Below are positions 1 through 6,487 of a DNA stretch of 20,559 nucleotides, one piece after another. Source of the stretch: WYEG01 sp049414625 (GTDB lineage: Bacteria; Desulfobacterota; Thermodesulfobacteria; Thermodesulfobacteriales; Thermodesulfobacteriaceae). Location: the NCBI GenBank assembly GCA_049414625.1, contig JBMSAU010000094.1:1-20559 (forward strand). Direction: 5' to 3'. Within the stretch, counting starts at the first letter, position 1; each line of letters starts with the position of its first letter. The position numbers were made by a program, and so were the translations under genes. The notes under the pieces are model-generated. The model made no database searches, was not told where the DNA came from, and was given only the letters and a program-made list of their open reading frames with translations.

Positions 1-263
1 ATACATACAGAGAAATGAAAGATTATGAAAAAGCGGAGAAATATTTATTAGAAGGTCTTGAGGGAGTAAAAAAGGTTGGTGATAAATACTGGGAGGCTGT
101 CGGATATGGATATCTTGGTTGGCTATATACAGAGACAAGGGAGACAAAAAAAAAGGCTAAAGATTACCTCACTCGGGCTTATAATTTGGTTAAATCCATC
201 GGGGTAGAAGGGGCTGCAGAGGAAGTCCTTTTTTATATACAAGAGCTTGAAAAGAAAAGGTAG
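1..263 (+). CDS. TPR-repeat protein, C-terminal fragment
   Basis: This is the 3' end of a gene that enters from outside the window. The frame is open from base 3, so the ATG at base 15 is probably an internal Met rather than the start. The visible residues form helical pairs typical of tetratricopeptide repeats: a segment resembling 'YEKAEKYLLEGLEGVKKVGD', then 'YWEAVGYGYLGWLY', then 'KAKDYLTRAYNLVKSIG'. Spacing between comparable positions is about 34-40 residues. TPR domains normally mediate protein-protein contacts, but the partner and the rest of the protein cannot be seen. No catalytic motif is visible in this part. The gene ends with TAG at 261-263. Assignment to the TPR superfamily is fairly safe; the role is unknown. 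Confidence 0.7.
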   Translation, partial: TYREMKDYEKAEKYLLEGLEGVKKVGDKYWEAVGYGYLGWLYTETRETKKKAKDYLTRAYNLVKSIGVEGAAEEVLFYIQELEKKR

Positions 264-544
264 CTATATAGTTTAGAAAAGTTAGATTAACTTTTTTTAC
301 ATTCCTTCCTTTGAAAAAACTGGCTTAGAAGCAAAACTAAGCTTGCCCGATTTTGAAATAATAACTATGAGCCCGATTCTGGCTTCTCTTTGAGGGGGAT
401 TTGACAAGATAAAACTGTTCTTTTCATGGTAGCTTCCCTCTCCTTTTTAGCGATTTTTGGTCAGTATTTTTGGGGAAGCTAACATGCCCTCCCTGCCCTC
501 TCGAGTGTTTATATAGTTAATGAGACACTACCTATTAAAGTTCA
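264..544. other. Intergenic stretch with an inverted repeat, no gene seen
   Basis: No convincing coding frame is present. It holds the weak hairpin at 277-298. It also has an exact 9-base inverted repeat, TAGCTTCCC (430-438) and GGGAAGCTA (473-481), with a 34-base spacer. The octamer GCCCGATT occurs twice in its middle part (about 346 and 371). It lies between the end of a plus-strand gene and the end of the minus-strand restriction-modification cassette, so it may contain a junction of acquired DNA. No T-tract follows the inverted repeat on the minus strand, so a clear terminator for the methyltransferase is not seen. Confidence 0.4.
277..298 (+). terminator. Weak AT-rich hairpin with T-run after the TPR gene
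   Basis: AAAAGTTA (277-284) pairs with TAACTTTT (288-295) across a 3-base loop, and the T-run continues to 298. The stem starts 13 bases after the TAG stop. The position and U-tract fit an intrinsic terminator, but the stem has only one G-C pair, so stability in a thermophile is doubtful. Confidence 0.35.
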
Positions 545-1789
545 TTATTTTTTAATTTTTTTAAGAATAACTATATATTCATATTTCATAGTAGAAGCTT
601 TTTGTCCTTTAATATTTGTTGGTGAAGTTTGAACTGGCATTCTTTTATTTGATATTTGACGAACTAAAGTAATCTCATGAATAAAACCGTATTGTTTGAA
701 AAAATCGGCACAAATTTTATCAGTTGGCAATTCAATCCCTTTAACCGTCCTATTACCCACCACAAAGATTGCATGTCCTCCAGTTTTTACTTTTTTTGAT
801 ATTTGCTTTATAGCAAAATAAAGGTCATAATAGAAGGAATATACCTCTTTTGCCCTTTTTTTATCTTTTTTTTCAATTTCATAGAGACATTTGTATAATT
901 CCTCAGAGGGTAAATCTAAACCAAGGTTTTTCAATTTATAACCTAATTGAAATTTTTCAAAGTTATCATATAATCCTAACCATTTTAAGGACAATTTAGA
1001 AAATTGATCATAAGAGACAGTAGTTTTTGAATCACCATAAGGTGGGGAAGTAACTACAAGATCAATGCTTTCATCTTCAATAGGCAATCCATCAAGGACA
1101 TTTTTTTGTTCAACAAAAATCTCTGATTTTGTATTTAAATTTGAAATATCAAGCAAACATAATATATTTTTTTTTGCTATCTCTGTGAAAATTTTTGCCA
1201 CATTAAGCTCTTTATTTATTTTTCTTTTAATCAACTTAAATTCATTAGGGTCTGAATTTGAGACTTTTCTAACTGTTTCTGAAAATACCACTTTAAAAAA
1301 ATTCTGAATTTTGATATCGTCAATTTTAAAAATTTTAGCTCGTAATTTGGCTAATTCTTCAATTATCTTTTCTTCAAACCAATAATGAATATTATCAAAA
1401 TATGGAATTTCATAATTTTGTACAGGCATTTTTAAAATATTATCAAGAACATTTAAAAGTCTCTCTATCTTAATCGGAGTTGTTCTAACCTTTGTAATAA
1501 GTATGGCTAAGGGATTTATATCAAAACCAAAATAATTTCTATTATTTTTCAAGGCTTCCACAGCTGAAACTCCTGAACCACAAAATGGATCAAGTATATA
1601 ATCTCCCTCTTTAGTTAATTCTTTAATAAACTTTCTTACAATCATAAAATGAAACATAGCTGGATAAGGGTGGATTCCATAAATACCTGAACTTGCCGGG
1701 ATGCCCTTAAAATCGAGACTTTCCTCTCTTTGCCGTTTGTATAAATTATTAATATCTTCGTTTTCTGTAAATAATTTAAGTAATTTCAT
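545..1789 (-). CDS. DNA methyltransferase of a type II restriction-modification pair
   Basis: A 414-residue SAM-dependent DNA methylase that would modify an amino group of C or A at the recognition site and so protect host DNA. Residues 40-46 read HPYPAMF, a motif X-like block of amino-methyltransferases. DPFCGSG at 67-73 is motif I for SAM binding. TSPPYGDS at 247-254 is the catalytic motif IV; the SPPY form favours N4-cytosine methylation, though some SPPY enzymes methylate adenine. About 170 residues of mainly charged helical sequence separate motifs I and IV and could hold the target-recognition domain. The start ATG overlaps the endonuclease stop by 4 bases (ATGA), implying translational coupling. 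The gene is markedly AT-rich compared with neighbours, which suggests horizontal acquisition. The recognition sequence cannot be read from the protein. Confidence 0.9.
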   Translation of the reverse strand: MKLLKLFTENEDINNLYKRQREESLDFKGIPASSGIYGIHPYPAMFHFMIVRKFIKELTKEGDYILDPFCGSGVSAVEALKNNRNYFGFDINPLAILITKVRTTPIKIERLLNVLDNILKMPVQNYEIPYFDNIHYWFEEKIIEELAKLRAKIFKIDDIKIQNFFKVVFSETVRKVSNSDPNEFKLIKRKINKELNVAKIFTEIAKKNILCLLDISNLNTKSEIFVEQKNVLDGLPIEDESIDLVVTSPPYGDSKTTVSYDQFSKLSLKWLGLYDNFEKFQLGYKLKNLGLDLPSEELYKCLYEIEKKDKKRAKEVYSFYYDLYFAIKQISKKVKTGGHAIFVVGNRTVKGIELPTDKICADFFKQYGFIHEITLVRQISNKRMPVQTSPTNIKGQKASTMKYEYIVILKKIKK

Positions 1790-2529
1790 AAATTTATATC
1801 CTTAGGAAGGTCTGAAAGTTTTCTTACCCATGGTAAATCCTTAAATTTTTCTTTTTTTAAATTATCTCTAATATAAACAATTAGTCCTAAGTTTTTTATT
1901 TCTTTAGCTTTAGTTTCAGAAAGTTCATTATCAATCGTTAAAAGATAAACTCTTTGATTAGGTCCTACTGATGGAACTTCTTGTTTCCATCTCTCTCTTA
2001 AGGTTCTCTTACAGGTTATAAAAATAGCTTTATCAGGGGTTTTGATTGCAACTTCTCCTGATGGAATTACTATATCAATTCTTCTTAATTTCTTTTTTAT
2101 TTCACCTTTAGGTATCTCACATTTTATATCTATAAATTTAAGAAGTTTCTCTACAACCTTTTCAAAAGTTTTACCACCACGAGCCTTTCTCATATTACCT
2201 AAATCTTTTTCTAATTGCTGAACTAATAAAGCAAAGTCAACAAACATTTTACTTAATTTTTCAACAAAATTTTCATCTTTTAATAATTTTTCTAATTTTG
2301 ATTTAAGTTCTCCTTTTTGTTTTTCAATCCAAAGTTTAGCAAGTTTTTCTAAAGATTTCCTTTCATACTCTTTAAATAGATTAGTAGCAAATTCATCAAA
2401 TTTAATAAGTATTTCGCCAAATTTATTGATAACTAATTCTTTTTCTAAATTTAACCTTTCCCATGTAGAATTTATAATTTCGTCGACTGAAGGGATTACT
2501 TTTTTAGCTTCTTCAACGATTTTTTCCAT
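1786..2529 (-). CDS. Probable type II restriction endonuclease (PD-(D/E)XK fold)
   Basis: A 247-residue protein encoded directly before, and overlapping, the methyltransferase; this position makes it the partner endonuclease. The N-terminal half (about 1-115) is predicted helical and very Lys/Glu-rich. RGGKTFEKVVEKLL at 117-130 resembles the helix with the conserved Glu in front of PD-(D/E)XK nuclease cores. Asp152 in RRIDIVIP and the strand ending Thr172-Cys173-Lys174 fit the active-site pattern D-X(about 20)-(E/X)XK. The segment KRTLRERW at 174-181 is a run I associate with restriction endonucleases, but from memory only. The usual Glu/Asp two residues before the catalytic Lys is replaced by Thr172, so an acidic residue elsewhere (perhaps Glu123) may complete the metal site. 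No controller protein gene is adjacent. The gene is AT-rich like the methylase. The start ATG has no evident Shine-Dalgarno. Confidence 0.75.
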   Translation of the reverse strand: MEKIVEEAKKVIPSVDEIINSTWERLNLEKELVINKFGEILIKFDEFATNLFKEYERKSLEKLAKLWIEKQKGELKSKLEKLLKDENFVEKLSKMFVDFALLVQQLEKDLGNMRKARGGKTFEKVVEKLLKFIDIKCEIPKGEIKKKLRRIDIVIPSGEVAIKTPDKAIFITCKRTLRERWKQEVPSVGPNQRVYLLTIDNELSETKAKEIKNLGLIVYIRDNLKKEKFKDLPWVRKLSDLPKDINL

Positions 2530-2581
2530 TTATTAAAAGCATTAAAATCAAGGTATTTTCTCATTTCGTTCCATTAATCAC

Positions 2582-2626
2582 ATTATAGAACAATTTCATC
2601 TAAATTAGTCCCTATCTATTATTATA
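2582..2626 (-). promoter_or_regulatory. Candidate promoters of the restriction-modification cassette
   Basis: Read on the minus strand, two perfect TATAAT hexamers lie upstream of the endonuclease start: one at 2626-2621 and one at 2587-2582. The nearer would give a leader of about 45 bases. Matching -35 boxes are weak. The gap to mdh is 111 bases, so the cassette probably has its own transcription rather than depending on leuB-mdh read-through. Confidence 0.4.
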
Positions 2627-2640
2627 CATCCCTAAAACTT

Positions 2641-3564
2641 CTACACTTCAAGCTGAGAGATTAGGGATTCGCAGACTTTGGCTCCCGCTAACAAAGCTTC
2701 TCTCTCTTCTGGTAGAAGGTCAAACTCAAGGATCTTTTCTACTCCCTTCCTTCCAAGGATAACAGGGACGCCAAGAAAAACGCCAGAAATGCCGTACTCT
2801 CCTTGCAAAAGCACTGAGCAAGTCAACACCCTTTTTGTATCTTTAAGTATAGATTCTGCCATCTCAATCGTTGCTAACCCTGGGGTGATAAAGGCGCTCC
2901 CAGTCTTAAGAAGGCTTACGATCTCGCCCCCTCCATACTTTGTCCTTTTTACTATTTCTTCGATCTTTTCTTGAGAAAGAAGTTGAGTTATGGGCACCCC
3001 AGCGACGTTAGCAAGTCGCACAAGGGGCACCATATGGTCCCCATGAATGCCAAGCACAAGTGCAGAAACATCAGCAGGGCTTACCCCTAAGGCTTCAGCA
3101 ATGAAATACCGATAACGAGCAGAATCAAGCACACCAGCCATTCCTATGACCCTTTCCCTCGAGAAACCTGTTACCTTGTAAGCCACATACACCATGGCGT
3201 CAAGGGGGTTTGATACTACGATCACGATGCTATCCGGTGCGTAGCGTTTGACATTTTCAGCGCAGGACTTAACGATATCGGCGTTTATCTTTAAGAGCTC
3301 TTCTCGACTCATCCCAGGGGTTCTTGGCTTCCCTGCGGTGATGATGACCACATCGCTTCCTGAAAGTGCCGAAAAGTCTTCCGTCCCCTCGATCTTTATG
3401 GAACGAGAAAGAAGGGGAAGGCTCTGAGCCAGGTCTAAAGCCTTCCCCTTTGCAAGCCCGGGCACAATGTCTATGAGGACTATTTCTTTTGCAACCTCTT
3501 TAACAACCGCCCATTGGGCGCAACTTGTCCCGACAGCTCCAGCTCCGATGATGCTAAGCTTCAC
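2641..3564 (-). CDS. mdh: Malate dehydrogenase, LDH-like type
   Basis: A 307-residue cytoplasmic NAD-dependent enzyme interconverting malate and oxaloacetate. GAGAVG at 7-12 is the Rossmann dinucleotide motif, and Asp32 at the end of strand 2 favours NAD over NADP. Arg81 and Arg87 in KPRTPGMSREEL are the substrate-binding arginines; Arg81, where lactate dehydrogenases have Gln, points to malate rather than lactate. Asp147 and Arg150 (LDSARYR) with His174 (GIHGDHM) form the catalytic relay. Length fits the roughly 310-residue LDH-like MDH group. The start is GTG, sharing GTGA with the leuB stop, so the two are co-translated. The start choice is supported because the Rossmann strand begins at once. 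Pairing with a beta-decarboxylating dehydrogenase suggests a TCA-related or leucine-related operon. Confidence 0.93.
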   Translation of the reverse strand: MKLSIIGAGAVGTSCAQWAVVKEVAKEIVLIDIVPGLAKGKALDLAQSLPLLSRSIKIEGTEDFSALSGSDVVIITAGKPRTPGMSREELLKINADIVKSCAENVKRYAPDSIVIVVSNPLDAMVYVAYKVTGFSRERVIGMAGVLDSARYRYFIAEALGVSPADVSALVLGIHGDHMVPLVRLANVAGVPITQLLSQEKIEEIVKRTKYGGGEIVSLLKTGSAFITPGLATIEMAESILKDTKRVLTCSVLLQGEYGISGVFLGVPVILGRKGVEKILEFDLLPEEREALLAGAKVCESLISQLEV

Positions 3565-4640
3565 AGCTCAACGCCTTCCTTGGCGTATTTAGCAACCAAG
3601 TCTCCCACCTCTTGGGTGGTGTAGCCCATCTTACCAGCTGCTAAGCTCTTCAAGTGATCCCGGCAGACCTTGATTACTGCCTTTTCAATAGCCTCTGCCG
3701 CCTCCTTTTCTCCGAGCCATTCTAACATCATCATGCCTGCGCAGATTGCAGCAAGGGGATTGATCACATTTTTGCCGGTGTACTTTGGTGCTGAACCCCC
3801 GATAGGCTCAAACATGGAAACCCCTTGCGGATTAAGGTTTGCACCTGCTGCAATACCCAGACCACCTTGGATGATAGCCCCAAGGTCAGTGATGATGTCA
3901 CCAAACATGTTGTCTGTAACGATGACATCAAACCATTCAGGGTTTTTAACCATCCACATGCAGGTGGCATCAACATGGGCGTAATCCTTTTGGATGTCCG
4001 GATACTCCTCACCTACCTCCTGAAAGACTCTCCACCAAAGGTCCCAAGCATAGGTAAGGACGTTTGTCTTCCCAACTAAAGTCACCTTTTTCTTCTTGTT
4101 TCTCTTCCTGCAGTATTCAAAGGCAAACCTGATGCAGCGTTCAACGCCAAACCTTGTGTTGATAGATTCCTGAATGGCAACTTCATACGGTGTGCCCTTT
4201 CTTAAGAATCCGCCCCCTCCTGCATAAAGACCTTCGGTGTTTTCTCTTATTACAACAAAATCTATATCCTCAGGTCCCTTATCCTTGATGGGCGTCCAAA
4301 CCCCTGGGTAAAGCTTAACGGGTCTAAGGTTTATATATTGGTCAAGCTCAAAACGAATGCGAAGTAGTATTCCCTTCTCAAGGATACCTGGTTTAACATC
4401 AGGGTGCCCGATGGCTCCAAGGTAGATGGCATCATGCTTTTTTAACTCTTCAATTCCACCCTCAGGAATGGTCTCTCCGGTCCTAAGATACCTTTCGCCT
4501 CCCCAATCAAAGTAGTTAAACTGAAAGTTGATGTTGAAGCGTTCACCAACCGCTTGCAAAACTTTAACACCTTCCCTGATCACCTCTGGACCAGTCCCAT
4601 CACCAGGGATGACGGCAATCTTGTAAGTTTTACCGCCCAT
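3561..4640 (-). CDS. leuB: 3-isopropylmalate dehydrogenase-type enzyme (isocitrate/isopropylmalate dehydrogenase family)
   Basis: A 359-residue NAD-dependent beta-decarboxylating dehydrogenase. The N-terminus has IPGDGTGPEV. The substrate segment around residues 85-110 (ILEKGILLRIRFELDQYINL, then RPVKL) resembles the actinobacterial type of LeuB and not the Ser/Asn pattern of isocitrate dehydrogenase. IRENTEGLY is the family signature, VTDNMFGDIITDLGA carries metal-binding aspartates, and EPIGGSAPKYTGKNVINP is the nucleotide-binding segment. Tartrate dehydrogenases share much of this layout, so the exact substrate stays open; leucine biosynthesis is the leading reading. No leuA, leuC or leuD is in the window. 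A strong Shine-Dalgarno (GGAGG, within 4641-4650) precedes the ATG. It lies 54 bases after pabBC and overlaps mdh, so it could be a distal part of the ileS operon or start from an internal promoter. Confidence 0.78.
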   Translation of the reverse strand: MGGKTYKIAVIPGDGTGPEVIREGVKVLQAVGERFNINFQFNYFDWGGERYLRTGETIPEGGIEELKKHDAIYLGAIGHPDVKPGILEKGILLRIRFELDQYINLRPVKLYPGVWTPIKDKGPEDIDFVVIRENTEGLYAGGGGFLRKGTPYEVAIQESINTRFGVERCIRFAFEYCRKRNKKKKVTLVGKTNVLTYAWDLWWRVFQEVGEEYPDIQKDYAHVDATCMWMVKNPEWFDVIVTDNMFGDIITDLGAIIQGGLGIAAGANLNPQGVSMFEPIGGSAPKYTGKNVINPLAAICAGMMMLEWLGEKEAAEAIEKAVIKVCRDHLKSLAAGKMGYTTQEVGDLVAKYAKEGVEL

Positions 4641-4694
4641 ACCTACCTCCTACATACTTTTTTTGTAAGTCCTCTCGGGTGGGTTGATTAAAAT

Positions 4695-6482
4695 TTAAAG
4701 TATAATCCACTCTTTTATTTTACCAAGCCCTCGGGAGGAGTTTCCAATGTAAAGAGAGTCAAACTCTATAAGCTGAGAAAGCTTGATTGGACATTCCTTA
4801 GCAAGCTTAGAATCTAATAACTTCCTTCTAAGAACGCCAGGGAGTATGCCAAGCGCTAAGGATGGAGTATAGAAAACATCTCCCTTTTTGGCGAAGAAGT
4901 TAGAGATCGTCCCTTCAAGGACCTCTTCTTTATCGTTGTAAAATATGACCTCAGTCCATCCATTTTCTAAAGCCCACTTTCTTTCTTTGTCATACTCTTC
5001 CCGCAAGCTTGTTTTATGAAAATGAAAAAGGTTCGTCGGAGTCTTTCTTCTTTTGAAAGCAACTCGGATAGGTTCTTCCCATGGTTTAAAGGGATAAACC
5101 TCAAAAGATAGGATGCCCTCTGGTTTAAGGATGAGCCTAACCCTTTTTTTCTCGCTTGCGTGATGTAAGGGCGAAAGACCGATTTCCTTTTTTAAAAAAT
5201 CCAAGAATTCAGAAAAACCTTTAAACTTAAAGGGAAAGTTGAAGTAGGAAGCCGAGCTCTGTAGTCTTTCAAAGTGGAGCCTTAGGGTTTCTTCGTCGGA
5301 AGGAATGGCAAAGGTTTCGATTAGAAAAAAATATGGGATAGGGTTGGTTAAAAATTTAGCCTTAAGGAGTGTTTCTTTATACTCTGCCTCAGGATCGCTA
5401 TCCCAAACAATGCCCGACCCTATACCAAGCTCGCAAGCAAAATCTTGAGCTTTTCTTTGAAGATAGACCGTTCTTATGGCTACATTGAAGATAAAATCAC
5501 CCGAGGGTTTGATAAAGCCAACAGCACCAGTATACACGCCTCGTGGCTCAACCTCAAGCTCTCTTATGATCTCCATAGTCCTTATCTTTGGGGCACCGGT
5601 CACCGACCCGCAGGGAAAAAGGCTCCGGAAGATGGAATAAAGGTCAGTCCTTTCAAGCTGACCTTCGACAGTCGAAACCATCTGATGGAGCGTTGGATAG
5701 GTTTTGACTTTTAAATATTCATTAACCTTAACCGACCCAAAGACTGAAATTCTTCCTAAATCGTTTCTTAATAGGTCTAAGATCATCAAATTTTCTGCTC
5801 GGGTCTTTAGGCTTTCCCGAAGTTCCTTTTTTTCCTCCTCATCAAGGGAAAGAATTGGAGCCCTTTTGGCAGTGCCTTTCATCGGCGAGCTGATAAGGCA
5901 ATTTCCTCGTTTTTCAAGAAAAAGCTCAGGAGATAAGGACAAGACCACGAAATCTTCTCCTTCAAGATAGCAGGCATACTCACATCTTTGAGAAAAAAGC
6001 AAAGCCTTAAAGAGCTCAAAAGGGGAACCTGAAAAATTGAAAAGGAGCTTACAGGTAAAGTTAACCTGATAGGTGTGTCCAAGGGCTATGTAGTCTTTAA
6101 TCTTGTGGATAGCCTTCTTGAAGTTCTCCGTAGATATGTTTAGCCTTGTATTATAAATTTTAATTTTTTCTTTATCTTCAGGTTCAGGGTAAAGCTCAAA
6201 AGGTTCTATGCTTTTTCCGAGGTAGAAAAAGGCTAAAGGACAAGATGGAGGCTTATAAGAGGAGATTAAGCGTTCTTCCAAAAGATAGCCAAGTTCATAG
6301 GCGATGAACCCTATGGCGTAATAGTTAGCCTTAAGGTTCGTAGAAAGCTCAAGGAAAAACTCTTTTACATTTTCAGCGGTTGCCTCGGACGGCTTAAGCT
6401 TCAACACTCTCTCGGGTTCTAAAGAGAAGCCCCTATAGGGTATATCTTTTGCATTAACCCAAAGGGCTTTAAACCCTCTCAT
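4695..6482 (-). CDS. pabBC: Fused aminodeoxychorismate synthase component I / aminodeoxychorismate lyase
   Basis: A 595-residue two-domain enzyme for p-aminobenzoate, the folate precursor. Residues about 1-378 are the chorismate-binding domain: PMKGT at 200-204 contains the Lys202 that marks PabB (anthranilate synthase TrpE has Ala there), CGSVTGAPK lies at 291-299, and GIGSGIVWDSDPEAEYKE lies at about 353-370. Residues about 383-595 are a fold-type IV PLP domain: Lys490 in FHKTSLREEY is the expected Schiff-base lysine, EGTISNFF at 523-530 is the family signature, and LPGVLRR follows. It would aminate chorismate and then release pyruvate to give PABA. The amidotransferase PabA is not in the window and must be encoded elsewhere or shared with TrpG. 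It starts 5 bases after the upstream gene, in the ileS-lspA operon. PabB-PabC fusions are known in several phyla. Confidence 0.92.
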   Translation of the reverse strand: MRGFKALWVNAKDIPYRGFSLEPERVLKLKPSEATAENVKEFFLELSTNLKANYYAIGFIAYELGYLLEERLISSYKPPSCPLAFFYLGKSIEPFELYPEPEDKEKIKIYNTRLNISTENFKKAIHKIKDYIALGHTYQVNFTCKLLFNFSGSPFELFKALLFSQRCEYACYLEGEDFVVLSLSPELFLEKRGNCLISSPMKGTAKRAPILSLDEEEKKELRESLKTRAENLMILDLLRNDLGRISVFGSVKVNEYLKVKTYPTLHQMVSTVEGQLERTDLYSIFRSLFPCGSVTGAPKIRTMEIIRELEVEPRGVYTGAVGFIKPSGDFIFNVAIRTVYLQRKAQDFACELGIGSGIVWDSDPEAEYKETLLKAKFLTNPIPYFFLIETFAIPSDEETLRLHFERLQSSASYFNFPFKFKGFSEFLDFLKKEIGLSPLHHASEKKRVRLILKPEGILSFEVYPFKPWEEPIRVAFKRRKTPTNLFHFHKTSLREEYDKERKWALENGWTEVIFYNDKEEVLEGTISNFFAKKGDVFYTPSLALGILPGVLRRKLLDSKLAKECPIKLSQLIEFDSLYIGNSSRGLGKIKEWIIL

Positions 6483-6487
6483 TTATC

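Noticed and set aside
3670..3984. Open frame antisense to the leuB-type gene
   Set aside because: Shadow of a clear enzyme gene; composition and motifs belong to the minus-strand product.
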